Shown one piece after another: positions 1-12,219 of a stretch of DNA of 64,000 nucleotides (the first letter of the stretch is position 1; every line of letters starts with the position of its first letter). Location: contig LUCH01000562.1 of the NCBI GenBank assembly GCA_013368495.1, forward strand, positions 100,636 through 164,635, in the 5' to 3' direction. The position numbers were made by a program, and so were the translations under genes. This DNA comes from Paragonimus heterotremus. Taxonomy: Eukaryota; Platyhelminthes; Trematoda; Plagiorchiida; Troglotrematidae. Under the pieces are notes generated by a model, which did no database searches, was not told the DNA's origin, and saw only the letters and a program-made list of their open reading frames with translations.

Positions 1-154
1 ATTATTCTTAAAACGTTATGCGTGACGGAGTCCTGCAAATGCAGTTCTGGTTAGATGATTCGTATTTACTATACATAGGTGTACCATTGGTCAAGTTGAT
101 TTCAGGACAACCATCTTGTCTCTGAGATAATTGAAATCTTCACACCGCGTACAC

Positions 155-272
155 CTGTTTTCGAAATTGCTAGTGATGGAATTTTTTAAATGAGTATTGC
201 GTACCGCAAGTTTATTTCCATAAGATTTTAAAGCATTTGAATATTCATAATTTTGAAACCCACTTGTGAACA
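155..272 (-). CDS. Cadherin gene, candidate exon: start of cytoplasmic tail
   Basis: 118 nt, phase 1 in and 2 out. The acceptor ATTATTATTTTTACAG is excellent and the incoming phase matches the TM exon (A+TG gives Met). It reads FTSGFQNYEYSNALKSYGNK, polar and basic with tyrosines, as expected just inside the membrane. The donor AACAG|GTGTAC is weak. If it is not used, the frame continues 22 codons to a stop at 91-93. No catenin-binding motif is visible in the window. Confidence 0.55.
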
Positions 273-1016
273 CTGTAAAAATAATAATTTGTGACTTTTC
301 ACGTCTGCTCCAGATGCTCTTTCAGAAGAATTGAACCAGTTACAAAGGTTGAATTGCTTAAGGTCGACAGAAGAGAAATTAAGAAAGTCATCTTAGGCCA
401 ACAGTTCAACAATATAGAAACGTGGATACAGACTGCATTCAAGTCACACCTTTCGGCGGAACTAATTCACAAACGAAACAGAAAACCATAAAACCAGGTA
501 CAAAACTCGTTTTAAGTTCACTTAGTTTGAAGGAATAGGTGGTTGAAATTTCAAGCACTTGACAGAATTACTGCACACCTTGTTTAAGTTGTTCCATTCG
601 CCCACTAGTATAAATCCCGCATAAACCAGCACTCACCAAATGTGTCGGGAGAAACGTTGCTGTTCACAGTACCTTTCATGAACTTCAGTTGTAAACGTAA
701 CTAAACACTTCCCTTTATCACCTACATTCTTGCTTAATTACTCTGAGGTTTTCCAGCTGCATTTAATACGTCTATCATATTACCAGCGACCGCATTATCC
801 ATAATCAGCAAGTGATGTTCCGATGAATGCTCGCTAATGAACATCACTGCTGGGTCTCAGCAAGTTGTTATCAAATTGTGAATTATTAATCAGCTTCAAG
901 CATATTTTGAATGTCTGAATTTTTATTAAATAATACTTTACCTCGGAGACTTTCTTAGTTTTACCCAAATAACTCACCTACTTTTAACGTCAAACGATGA
1001 AAGCTTCAAAACTCAC
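273..1016 (-). other. Intron after the TM exon
   Basis: 744 nt, GTGAGT...TTTTTACAG. A second GTGAGT near 981 and a GTAAAG near 940 look like donors but no phase-compatible exon precedes them. I see nothing else in it. Confidence 0.5.
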
Positions 1017-1258
1017 TTATTAGCAAAATTAGTAGAAGGATCAATAATATCCACCACCAGCTCAAAGCTGCCATATCTGCACCGTAAGGTTGATCACAAA
1101 GTTCGCCGGTCCATCCTGGAAAACAGACACACGTGAAGTTCCTCCCGGTCGGGGAGTTACCATTCGTTGTAGTGCAGGTTCCGTTTACGCAAGGGTTTGG
1201 CCAACATTGTTCCGCATAACACACTCCTGAGGGATTCATTATTTTACCCGGTGGGCAT
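1017..1258 (-). CDS. Cadherin gene, exon: EGF3 and transmembrane helix
   Basis: 242 nt, phase 2 in and 1 out, with acceptor TCTTCTGTTGAACAG and donor GTGAGT. It encodes an EGF-like module with CPPGK, NPCVNGTC and a canonical CVCFPGWTGELC end. After the short linker DQPYGADMAA comes the hydrophobic span LSWWWILLILLLILLI, a single membrane helix with aromatic residues on the outer face. It fixes the membrane topology: everything upstream is extracellular. Confidence 0.92.
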
Positions 1259-2365
1259 CTGTTCAACAGAAGAATAAAAACCACTACATTTGGATACACC
1301 CCAGTAAATTTAACGTGAATCATGTGACAAATCGAAATGGTCAAAGGTTTCAGTATGGCAGTAGTATGCTCACTTATCAATATATTCAGTTGGACGCCTC
1401 TCTAGATGGTTTTGATAAGCTCATCAGTTAACAAAATTTGATCATGTGAAAAAATTCCAAGATCGTACAGCCGATTGCTTAAACCGCGTCAACTACAACA
1501 ATAGATACGACTGTCTAGTCTTATTGTGTTCTGGTTATCCAAAGCCATTTTCGTGGTACACCTTGCACGTTGCACGGGTGACCAGATCGTTCTGATGTAC
1601 AAAGACAGTGCCAGAACAGATAATCCAGTATGATTGTTATTTTATATACAGAAGCAGCAGAAGCCTTAAAAACTAGTCCTTTTTTCAACGTGTTGATAAG
1701 TAGGTGAAAAGATTATTAGTCTAACTGCGGATGAATTTTCTACTACAATTCAACACATTCCCACTTTGTCCTAATGAAAAAACTGAATTTGATCAAACCA
1801 CTTGCGCACTATAGTAGACAGGCTTGGAAGCTCCAAGATATTCTCAGGCGGGCACTTACAACATTCTACTTATCCATCCTACTTCATCTGATGCAGTCCC
1901 TTGCATTAGGTAGAATTGTCGAACTCGATGTTAAATATGAATTTACGTTGTAATTACACTTGAGTATTCAACACTCTAACAAAATTACTTCCAATGATTA
2001 TTCATACATACCCACCTACTATCAAGAAGCACTTGTAAGAGCAAATGAAAACGCTTCCTACTAGAGTGCATCCACTTTCGAGAATGCGGAAGCTCATTAT
2101 CTTAAATCACAATCAGTGTGTCTGAGAGAGAGTTAAAAAGATAACATCGTGTTCAGAGTTTACAAACGTTCATTATTAATAGGAGGGTTTCTTCAAATAT
2201 TACATATTGTTGAACTTCCAAAACATGAGGTACCAAAAACTGGTCCTCGCCTACAACTTGCTGTAGCGAATATGCGGCTCTCACATGATGATAAAAACCA
2301 CACGCCCATATGGACTGAGAATAATTTTTGTGGGCGAGTACGATTATAACGCTGGACTTCTTTAC
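1259..2365 (-). other. Unresolved interval between LamG2 and EGF3
   Basis: Probably intron with one or two missing exons. A strong donor (GTAAGTGC) at about 1869 follows an open stretch YLMQGTASDEVGWISRM, phase 1 to 2, which would fit EGF3 but not the preceding exon without a further phase 0-to-1 piece. A 16-nt segment at about 2005-2020 has suitable borders but is too short to trust. Confidence 0.4.
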
Positions 2366-2436
2366 ATTGTCCTGCATTTCCTGTCTTATAATAGCATGTT
2401 CAAACTGGGATAGAACTGTTCTCAGATTGTCCAAGC
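2366..2436 (-). CDS. Cadherin gene, exon: C-terminal part of LamG2 (3' border uncertain)
   Basis: Acceptor GTGATTATTTTGCAG, phase 1 in (G+GC gives Gly). It reads LDNLRTVLSQFEHAI, the LDNLR signature of the last laminin-G strand. The usual Cys before LDNLR is not supplied by the preceding exon. The donor chosen, GTAAAG at 2365, leaves phase 0, but the next clear exon (1258) needs phase 2. Either a donor at CA|GTTTG (about 2405) is used, or another small exon lies in the 1.1 kb between. The frame stays open to about 2153. Confidence 0.65.
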
Positions 2437-5400
2437 CTGCAAAATAATCACATAACAGCGACTGGAGCACAGTTCTCGACCAAGTTTATTAAAAAAAACT
2501 CTTGAGTGTGTTTTTATGTTAAATATGGGTTAGTTTTTAGTCTGGCACGACGACGTAGATGTGGTTCCCACCAAAGATTTTCGATACCTTAGTCACGCAG
2601 GTGGAAACATTAACCTAACCAAACAGGATGTGACCTACCAAGACTGTTGAACTACCCTTTCTTGACAGAATTGAAAACACTGAAATCCTAAAACACATGG
2701 AATGTATTCCTCCGGAGTGGAAATACTTAATTTTCAGTAAACGTTCTTCGTGCACGACAAATTTACTACCTCGAAAGGTTCTACCTAAACGTTCTGCAGT
2801 TGACTTTTGTCTTTATCGTATGTTGCACCTCAAGGAAATCAGGACGGACAGCTGAAAACAGTTATTCCAAAGGTGTGTGCCAATTCAAGTGGGCGAGCGA
2901 CGATAAATAACGTTCAACAGAATGCACATGATGATGCGATATTAAATTAAATGCAAAATATAAAGGCACTACGAAGTACAGTGGTCTAATATAGTCTTAA
3001 CATAGTGACAGAGTTGAACTAGTGCTAAATACACGACTGTCATTAGTGAAATGAAATAAATCGGAAGTAGGTCAAAAATCAGTCTTCATCGAAACTTCTC
3101 GAACACAGTGTCTGATGAAACCAAGACCAACATTAACGTAGACGTGGCAATAACTCAAAAGCAGGTTCAGGTAGTTTTGAGTGGTTTGATTCAGCAGGGA
3201 AGTTGAACAAAAACGATGTTAGAATTAAGCAGTTGGAAATCAGTAGTACTAATTTTGAAATAAAACGGAGCATTTTTGTGCTGGACAATTTTGGATGTGA
3301 TTGATTAGTGAGTTGTGAAAGATTACAGAGTTCAACGCAAAGCAAGGCCTGGCGACATCCGTTTTTGAAAACATGAAACTGGTATAAGAGAAACTACCTG
3401 TTTTGCTTGTTGCAGTTATTCTCCCATAGGCCAACATTAATTGCATACTTTTGGTTAACCTATAAATTACCATGCATCCACAACGACCTTCGAAGTCGTT
3501 AAGTGACCATGCAAAAATGGTTAGTCTCATTAACCAGTAACAAAGAGGTGAACAATTGTTTTTGTCCAAGTAGTTCTTATCAACATCACACACCCTGAAG
3601 AAACTAACCCATTACGTGAAATTAATCGTCTGAACAGTATTTCAAAAGTTCATCCAGTAAACTATGAAGCTGTAATTCCGCGGGGCTGGAGGAAGGTGCG
3701 TTAGACAATTTTCTTAAGAGTTGTACAACCTTCCAGTCGAAACAACTTATATACGTTCTGCCAGCATCATTAACTTTGATCCCGTAGTCTACTGGATGCG
3801 ACAGTATAGCCATTCTGTCACTTGCACACGGGTTAAGAATTGAGTATTTGGCGTACTTAAGGCTGATAAGACCCGACTGGTTTGAAGCAGATGTTTCAAT
3901 ACCTTACTAGTGGTCATTGGCACCAGTTATATGCAAGCTAACAAATATCCTCAATACGTGTCACAAGTGAACGTTAACATTTGTTCAGAGCTTGGTATTG
4001 GATTAGCCTGTCGTAGGAAACTCAGTTTAAAACATTTGATACCGACCACGCTCTTTATACTTTCAAATGAAATGCCATAAACAGGATGCAGACCCCGAAC
4101 TGATTAGATTTCATTGCGTGAAGGTTCAGCTGTAGTATTTAGTACTTCTTGCCGAAGTCATGAATACTTTACAAGTACTTACCATTGTGAACATGCACCA
4201 TTTAAATTGAGTACATCCTCTCTACTAATACTTGATCACGTTTTAATTTTCATTGACTCCAAGTGAACTAGTTTAATTTGACGCGCAAACGGACCGTCGT
4301 GTTTCGCTTTTTTTTTAACCTACCGGAAACGCGAAAAGTAGAACTGTGGGAAACGGAGTAACCCACGAAAAAACATAACACCAATTGGCGTTCGTAACAG
4401 AACCGCAACAGATAAAGTCTTGACTCCAAGGAGGAAGTTATTCTTCATCTCACCTTTCGAATGCGATCACCTGGTCGCTTCCGTAAACCACAGAACTCAG
4501 TCTCTAATGAGAAATACTGAACTAAACGCGGAAGTACTCATTCTTTATTCAACGACGACAGTGCGTGGTGCAAGAAGTCATTTTGTCTCTCGAAGTATTC
4601 TTCAGTGTATCTGCAAGTTAAGTCACATTTCCCTGAGTACAGCACACTGAGGCTCATAACAAAGCACGAATGAATAGTCTCTATAATGGGTGACTAAATA
4701 ATTGAGACATAGGAGTGAACAAACACGAAGCAAGGACGGAAATGTGGCCCACTGACTGTTCATAATTTTCGGTCAGCGGATCACCACACTGGTGAAGATA
4801 AACTGTTTCCCATGTTGGTGCTTAATACAATGCTATAATGTTCTCATCCAGAAAGGTTATGATAATCAAGTCAAACTCAAAGAACTTCTGCACGCGAACT
4901 TAGTCTACACAAACCACTTGCTTCTCCATGAGGTTTGATGAGCCCTGTCTTTTTAATCATTAGCAAATACACCATAATTATAAACTTGATTAAGGCGTAA
5001 TTGACATGATTTTGTAAAGTAATGGCAAGTAACAACATTGTTCTTGATACCATCACATTCCAAGGTCTGCTTTTAACTAACCGTTTACCTTCGAGCACGT
5101 CATGACATCACCTTAGAAAACTGTTAACTTTTACTATTCGCCCATCGGTAAAAACTCACGTCAGAGTTATCTCCGGTTGATCCCCTATTAGATTAGACGA
5201 CTGTTCAAAGTTAATAATTCTTATTTTTAACCAATGATATTACGAAATTTTACATGAAAAAAATTATGTCATTTCGCCTGCTGTCCTAGTTGGCATTTTC
5301 TCGTGGATTAACCGTTAGTTTACCATGTTAGCTATAAACATTAATTTGTAGCTTAGCATTGTAGTTGAATCGAAAAATTCACTGAGATATTCTATGAACG

Positions 5401-6430
5401 TATGAGAGGATTGGGCAGCACCCATGATTACATTTTTCCCTGTGACTGTGTCAACAGTGTTAGGAACTTGCAAAGATCAGAAGCGATCACATAAAAAAAC
5501 AGCCTCAGATAGTCTGACGTGAGGCGGAACATTAGTAAATACCCAATTCTGCATTGTAAGCATAACGCTGTAGTGTTGATTGATAGAACGTTTACTTGTT
5601 GGCAGAGGTGGTTGAACTTTTAACAGTCGGAAACTACTTATGTTAATGAAATAGGATAAACGCAGAGAAACTCATACCGATCCTAGTGCTTGTGTAAATG
5701 CAGACAGTTATTCAGTCTATCCACTGGTAAGGCTGAGTAACACGCTTCTTCATGTTAGTTACTATTATTTGGCAGTCATGTTTAAAAGCGCGTCAACCGG
5801 AATTCGCCGTAGTTCAAAAGGACTAGTTACAATATTTCCTATTCCAAACAACATACGAAAAAGTACGATTCACCACTTACTCGCATCGGAAACCTCGCCA
5901 CTCATCTACACACAGGGCGCTGGGGTCGCAGGGAAGACGTTGCTTGCTCACTGCCCCGCACTGACTGGCCCAAGCTGAACATGTATTATTGCGACCGTGA
6001 AGACTCCAATCCACATGACGGGTGTAAGACGCGTTTGTAATCACTTCAAGTGGGTAATCGTGTTCGGTGGACCTCCATAAATTGACAAAATCAACCCAGG
6101 CGTCTTCCAGACATGCTACAGAGAAGAAAATAGAACAGTGCAGCTTAGTTTATTTGTTGACTTTAGATCATAGTGGTCGGGAGAAAACTGTATCCATGCA
6201 AGGCGGAGGCTTTATAAAAACAAGGCTAGATTATGATGGCGACAGAAAAAAATATACATGAATCTTTGCTATATAGAGATATACGACAACCTTAGTCTGT
6301 GGATGTTCTCTCACCACACTCCTGTTTCTTGCGTGTTTTTGCTCCAAAAACAGGTTAAGAATGGTTTTTATCAAACAAGGTGATGAATGTGATTTCCATC
6401 TATGCTTTAAAGAAGGGAAATAGAACTTAC
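2437..6430 (-). other. Intron within LamG2
   Basis: 4.0 kb. Apart from a G+C-rich patch at about 5885-5990, I see no coding, RNA or repeat feature I can name. Confidence 0.5.
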
Positions 6431-6549
6431 CTTCATAAGCGTCTTTGGCAACAACAAGGTCGGCCTCGCCTTTAGGAATTATTGAGAACCCAAAATGTTT
6501 CGCTCCGTAGAAAATTTTATCTAATCCATCTATGTATAGTTCTAGAAAG
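6431..6549 (-). CDS. Cadherin gene, exon: LamG2 central strands
   Basis: 119 nt, phase 2 in and 1 out. The acceptor is CTCCTTTTTCACAACTTCAG and the donor GAAG|GTAAGTTC, both excellent. It encodes FLELYIDGLDKIFYGAKHFG and then GEADLVVAKDAYE. LELYIDG following WHSIC is the classical laminin-G strand pair. Confidence 0.88.
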
Positions 6550-8744
6550 CTGAAGTTGTGAAAAAGGAGACAGTATTGTGTATTTTTTGAATATTCGATA
6601 ATAAGAAGTTCTCAAGAGGTAACAAATTCCTGCTAAATAATTAGAGCAACAAACGGTAGACTATCAGTAGTAGACTACTGGTGAATATCGAAGTATTTTA
6701 ACATTAGGACCAAACGTTTGCTTTGATTACAATACGTTCTTATTCTTTGAATAGTGAAAAATAGTTGGTTCTTGGGAACTGATTTGAAATACACATGAAT
6801 TGAATCAAATAGCCGCTTAGCGTCACGAGCTGTCGCTGATCACAAGAACAACGTGTTCGAGAAGTAGATACATGCTCCACGCGAACAAAATGGCGGTAAC
6901 AAAGGCTATACTGGATTTTCCGTTGCTCAGAGCAAGAGGACGCCAACATGCGCACGTGATCATAGGTGGCTTTTGTTGTAAGAAAATGTAGTTTTAACAA
7001 AACACCTTATGTTCTATGTAAACACCGGAAAATGAAATGAATTTCATTCAAATCCCAGATCACCTGACACCCAAACAAATCAAAAAACTTTTACTATCGC
7101 GTGAAGTTTTACTTGGTTTAATGTGCTGGTTTCCTGTACCATCAAACAACTGAGTAATACTCTGGAATCGGTCACTATTCGAGTTCCAGCCTTTCGTTCA
7201 CCTAGATTCTCAGGCATGCCGAACTAAGATTGTCGCATACTGATGACGAAATAATAGCCGGCATTATAAATAATCCAGTACGTACTCACAACGACAGAAA
7301 TTCTGTTAGTATGGTATGAAATGTCAATTCATGCAATCTTACTGAGTACAATTTATCCTGGATTGCTCAAAGTTGTATTCTTAGCTTGAAAGTAAAAAAC
7401 AAAATATTGGCGGTTGGTTTGACGGCTTTCAGTGTATCAGAAATAAAACGCAACAGCTGAAAAAATTGATTCACATACTTTCATTCAAACTCAATGACCG
7501 CGACCCCGTGATTTATTAAGTAAGTCTATGAACAAAAGCTTGCTTAAAAATCACGCGTCCGAGTACAAGGGTGCATAGTGCATATGAAACCCATCTGGTT
7601 GAAGAAACCTTGTCTACCACTTCACCGTTGGAGCCTTTAAAAACCTGCACTGATTCGCCTCTTATTTATTTGCCTGAAACTACGCACACTTTGACAAATA
7701 ACGTGACCCTGCTGTAATTATTTGTCTACCACGATGAAATCCACTGTTTTTCAGCCAACAAATAACGGATATTAGAAGCGCATTCTAGTGGAAAATGAAA
7801 AATTTAGATCAACCAACCTTGGTGTGAATGTCACTTCATAAAGATGCCAGTTTCCATCGGAAACATTTAGGTTTTTCATTTCTATAATGACGTCACGAAA
7901 CTGCAATTTTGGTATCCCATTTGTAACCTGTAGGCAACACAATAATGTAATAAATTACGACTGAATTTTTTACGTTTGTAAACTAAATTTACCAAATGTA
8001 ATAAACTGCACAAGTCTGAGCAAACAAACGGAAAGTTCATAAGCACATGTACTGTCCATGTAAGCGCCTTATTACTAAACAAAACTACCAGGAGGAAAGC
8101 TGACAGCCAACGATATCACTGACTCCAAATTACTCTATAGGCCAAACTAGTCCAGACAATTGTGCTGCCAGTGACAGTCAAACAGCGATGAAATATTTAT
8201 TGTGTTTCTTCCCATTGTAGAGAGGATCATTGAAAACTGGTATTAAATTTATAACTAATGAAGATCTTTAAACACAATCATCAGGCGGTTAATGTGCCAC
8301 GCCTCGGAAAAATCTAAATGGTGGGTTTGTTGGACTGTGTTCAAATTTTAAATATTTTGGTCACTTCCAGTGAAACTTTCCAAAACGAATTTAATAAGGC
8401 TTTGAGTGGATAAATGAGAACAACTTCCATCCAGTCTGTGATATGGACTTTTGTGATCAGCCAAAACAACACCACAAGCGGCATAATAAAACTGTCGTTT
8501 AAAACCTCTCTGTTGTTCAAACGTTGACCTACCGTTTGTGCCCAAAACAATTTGTTTGCATTCAGTGACGCAGTTTTGTCTAGCTCACTTTTGTTCGACC
8601 GCCTGAAAATGGCTGAAAATTCTTCGCCATGTTGCTAATGTTAAGTTCATCTCTAGATGACGGTTTACTGACGACGTTACGTGGTTTAAAATCAAACAGC
8701 TGGCTCCGAGGATAACTATCCAAATCATATTCACGTTCTGAATA

Positions 8745-8875
8745 TAATCCTTTCTATTATTTAAAAGAGATCCATCTGCGAAAAATCTGGACTTTGGCTG
8801 GATTCTAACCAGCAACAGAAACACCATGCCCAAACGTGGCAAGCGCTCTACCAGCTGAGCTACGAAGCCGGGCCG
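8745..8875 (-). mobile_element. tRNA-derived SINE copy
   Basis: On the minus strand the 5' end is tRNA-like: A-box TAGCTCAGCTGG, a D-arm with GCTC/GAGC pairing, and B-box-like GGTTAGAATCC 40 bases on. A short unrelated body ending TGGATCTCTTTTAAAT follows. The copy at 54390 is clearly related over the whole length. The tRNA part drives RNA polymerase III transcription in such elements. It is not a functional tRNA gene, as no acceptor stem closes it. Confidence 0.75.
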
Positions 8876-9024
8876 GAAGGTCAGAAATTTCCCATTTGGA
8901 CCTAGTTACTCACCCAACCAACTGTAGTATATGGGATCCACCAAATGATCCAGTCGACTGACTGTCCAAGCAGGATTTCTCGATCAGTTCACGCTGAGCA
9001 TTGACACTGAATTACTGATAAGTA

Positions 9025-9062
9025 GTGTGGAAGGTTTGATAATTTAGAAGAGATCCATTTGC
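9025..9062 (-). repeat. Orphan 3' tail of the SINE family
   Basis: The minus strand reads ATGGATCTCTTCTAAATTAT, nearly the tail of the SINE copy 150 bases away, without a tRNA head. It shares about 30 bases with the segment at 54317-54348. Confidence 0.5.
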
Positions 9063-12000
9063 CTTTACCCAAAGGTTCTTTATTGGTACGCTTTGGCTAA
9101 ATGCAATGTTTTAATTTAACAACCTTCGGTTTTGTTCATACGGCCGTGCTTGGACTAGTTGGTGTCTATTTATTTTTCCCTTGGAAAAAAGCATACAGAT
9201 AACTTCCACGTGCTCATCGGTCAATAATATGTATGATAGTTAAGTTTATGTCTGCTCAAGTAAGGAAGAATGCCAGGGTGGGAGATGATCGTTAATGAGA
9301 AGGCGTGGCCCTCTTTTTGTATGCGAGCCTGTATCGCGGTTCTTTCCACACGAAATGCTCGTTAGGCAACCAAACCACATGCAGTTTTAGAACTAAGTAG
9401 TTTTAAAAGCCCTCCCAAGGGAAAATTGATTAAAAAAACATTTGCGGCTCAGGAAATCGACTGAATTATTTTGTTCATAAAATTATCTCCAACGTTATCT
9501 GACTATGGTTCGCCTTTGTTATAATTCCACTTCTTATGTACTTAAACGGGGCTGATGGTGCATGATGGCGACATTATACAAAACTCAATTGCAAGTAGTT
9601 GACAGGTACAAACGATCAGTAAAATACTTGCTATTTCCTCAGTGTCTCATATCAACCCCTTCCACCTAACGAAAACGCCCACAACTGATTATCATGCGTC
9701 CCTTTAGACTATACCAGCAATATTGCCACGATGTGTTTGGTTAGCTTTAGTTTGAACATGAAAACACACTATTTAAAACGGAGTACCGCTGTCATTATCC
9801 GTCGATGTGTTCGGGGAGAAACTTTCAAAGAGGCTCCTCACGACTTCAGGTGCTCGCCTTAATAACGATAAGGGTGGAGAGTTTTGCATGAGTGAGCAAA
9901 GAACATACAAGACGTACGCATCGCCTGTTTGAGGTAGACCAAACAACGCACGTATCCGAACAAAATCAAGCAGTACAACAAATGGATGTAAACTTAACCA
10001 ACAAGGGAATGCATAAAACGAATACCAAGTGCCCATTTGCACGTATTTGCGTATAGGCTTAGATGCACTTATATTCACGTGTGTCTATTCTTAATAGAGG
10101 TTTTCCACCAAATTCCGACTATGCTACGTGGGAAATTTCATTAAAGGATCCCAGTTTTCTTTCCTCCGGTATGACCGCTGCGCGGAAGCCAGTCCGCCAT
10201 GTTCTGCACCAAGTCACTTGACATTTGCCCTTACTGGTGCTCGAAGCGCTCAGTAGCATTCCATGATATTCACCCTCAATCACTTTAAGTTTAGCTTTTA
10301 ATTACCCTCACACCAGTATCACCATATATGCTTATTCTAAAGATCGCATCACTTTACGTTAATTTACATACATAGCAATTTTGTAGTTAACATTTTCCCC
10401 TGTTTCTGTTGATGAATGACTATTTCAAGAGGTAGCTGAACAAATGGATATGAATACTGAGTAGCTAAGCTCAAGCTCGCCAGCCTCAATTCCAACGTTT
10501 CACAATCTTTTGACTTGCCCATTATCGACCATATTAAAGATACATCGATTAACTAAAAATAATTTGGAATTAGAAAATGATAAACAAGCAATTGTAGCTA
10601 ATCAGTTGATAGCTGTCATTAGTGCCATACAGAACACAGTAAATCAAGCCATAGTCTCTGTCCATAACATAATAGACCTAATCTAGAAAGTCAGATTAAT
10701 GCACTTTGGAGGTTAGTTATGTTTCTACGTAATTCTCTGAAGTTATAAGATATGGAAGCGTTATGAAATCTTTAAATTTCAACAAACAAGCAGTCATGTT
10801 CGTTGTGCAGTTTATCTATCCCAGAGGAATTCACGTTTGTTGTTTTGGACTGGATCATCAATGGCCCCCTAATAACTAATCCGACTGAACTTGGTGCTCA
10901 TTCGAGCGCAAAATAAGACTGAATGATTTTCTCGATAGGTGTCAGCAACTTGATAGGTGTTTCTGTATTTTTCGTCTCGACAACACTGCTTCATTTCACC
11001 CTTATGTATTCGGCTAAATGGTAAATCACCAAGAGTGGGCTTGTTCGCCACATCGCATTTCTGTTAACTACTCTGAAAATTTTTAACCTTAATGTCAGCA
11101 AGTCAGCAGAAAAATGAGGCTCTATAGGCCAAGGTAGCTACAGTCGACCCCAGAATACTTTAGACCGGCAAATTATCGTACTCTTCCATCGGTGCCATAG
11201 CTTTTAGCATTCACGCGACCTAAAAACTCTTTACTAGTTCAATAAAATTGACTCACGCCTTCTATTAGATAGCTTACAACAAAAATCACAAACAACTTGT
11301 TAGAGCGAGTGGTTTACTGTAGAGTGCACATCAGTCACTGCTCCAAAACTGTGGCGTTTTACAACGTTTGAGAGGAAAGGCATATCATAAGGAATACCAG
11401 GTTCATTTCACTTTGACAAGAGCATTTGCTGGCTGTGTGATGTAGTCTTAGAACCATGTTCAATATCTGTATGTGGTTTACCCACCCTACGACGTAGCCT
11501 GTGGCATCTTGTTGGCGCAAGTTTCACTCACTGTTTTATAGACTGTTCTCCGATCGGTTTGTATCGGTCAGCTGACCTTCTTTCGAATGGAAGGATTGAT
11601 GGATGTCAACAGAGTTGAATTAATTTTGGTGGTTGTTTTAACTTTCTTTGTTACCCTAACATAGGCCGGATGGAAAAAAACTGCTACCGCACATAATGCT
11701 GCACCTGGGAGTGATGTCTGACACAGAAGATGAACGCGCAATCACGCACAAGGTAGAAGTACACGCTCTCCCGTTCGCAATTTCTCATCAGAGTTAGATG
11801 AATTCAATTAGACCACTGCCGATTGAAATGGTAAGGCCTAACGTTTGACTCCAATTTAACTACCTTGAGACGTGTGTGGTCCATTGAAGACGCCATGTCC
11901 AGGTTTCTGGCTGTCGCCTCCTCTGTGTTGGATGGAAAGTGAAGTTCAAATTCGGTAATCTGATTAACAGTTCAGTCTGGAACATTTTTTCTCGTAAGGT

Positions 12001-12088
12001 TCCTCTAATGCGTATTCTTTAGTCTTCCCGACCACATGAAAACGAACACGAACAATGGACTGACGGTTGATGTATTGAACCTACTTAC

Positions 12089-12219
12089 CAGATGCTATGC
12101 CAAACACATATGTATGCCCAGGATGCCATACTCATTTGACCCTCAATAAGCACATTTATGATGTTATCTTTCTTTCCAGCCGGATGTTTGCTTTTTGTGA
12201 CATACGTGTTTGAATCTTT
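12089..12219 (-). CDS. Cadherin gene, exon: middle of LamG2
   Basis: 131 nt, phase 0 in and 2 out, with acceptor TTACTAAAG (modest) and donor CTG|GTAAGTAGG (strong). It starts KDSNTYV, parallel to AVKDS in LamG1, continues KKDNIINVLIEGQMSM and ends VWHSI. The codon split TG+C completes WHSIC across the next intron, the laminin-G WH motif. Other acceptors up to 12245 are possible in the same frame. Confidence 0.72.

Larger units (their letters stand above)
6550..12088 (-). other. Intron within LamG2 carrying a SINE
   Basis: 5.5 kb. It holds the minus-strand SINE (8745-8875) and an isolated SINE tail (9025-9062). Short exon-like pieces at 11.6-11.9 kb were considered and rejected. Confidence 0.55.

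Noticed and set aside
8801..8872. True tRNA gene
   Set aside because: Only the D-arm and B-box region are tRNA-like; no acceptor stem or anticodon arm pairs, and the related copy at 54390 shares a non-tRNA 3' body, so it is a SINE.
9773..10078. 101-codon minus-strand frame ending TSTDNDSGTPF, first suspected to be a cadherin DxNDN end
   Set aside because: The DND is not in the right context, the frame ends in a stop without a donor, and neither phase nor position fits between LamG2 exons.
11661..12130. Alternative LamG2 exon set (12130-12089, 11920-11864, 11717-11661) reading HTYVFGIASGG and PRCSIMCGSSFFPSG
   Set aside because: The pieces are in phase with each other, but the same donor at 12088 in another frame gives WHSI that completes as WHSIC-FLELYIDG with the far stronger exon at 6549-6431. 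Both sets cannot be true, and the acceptors of this set are poor.
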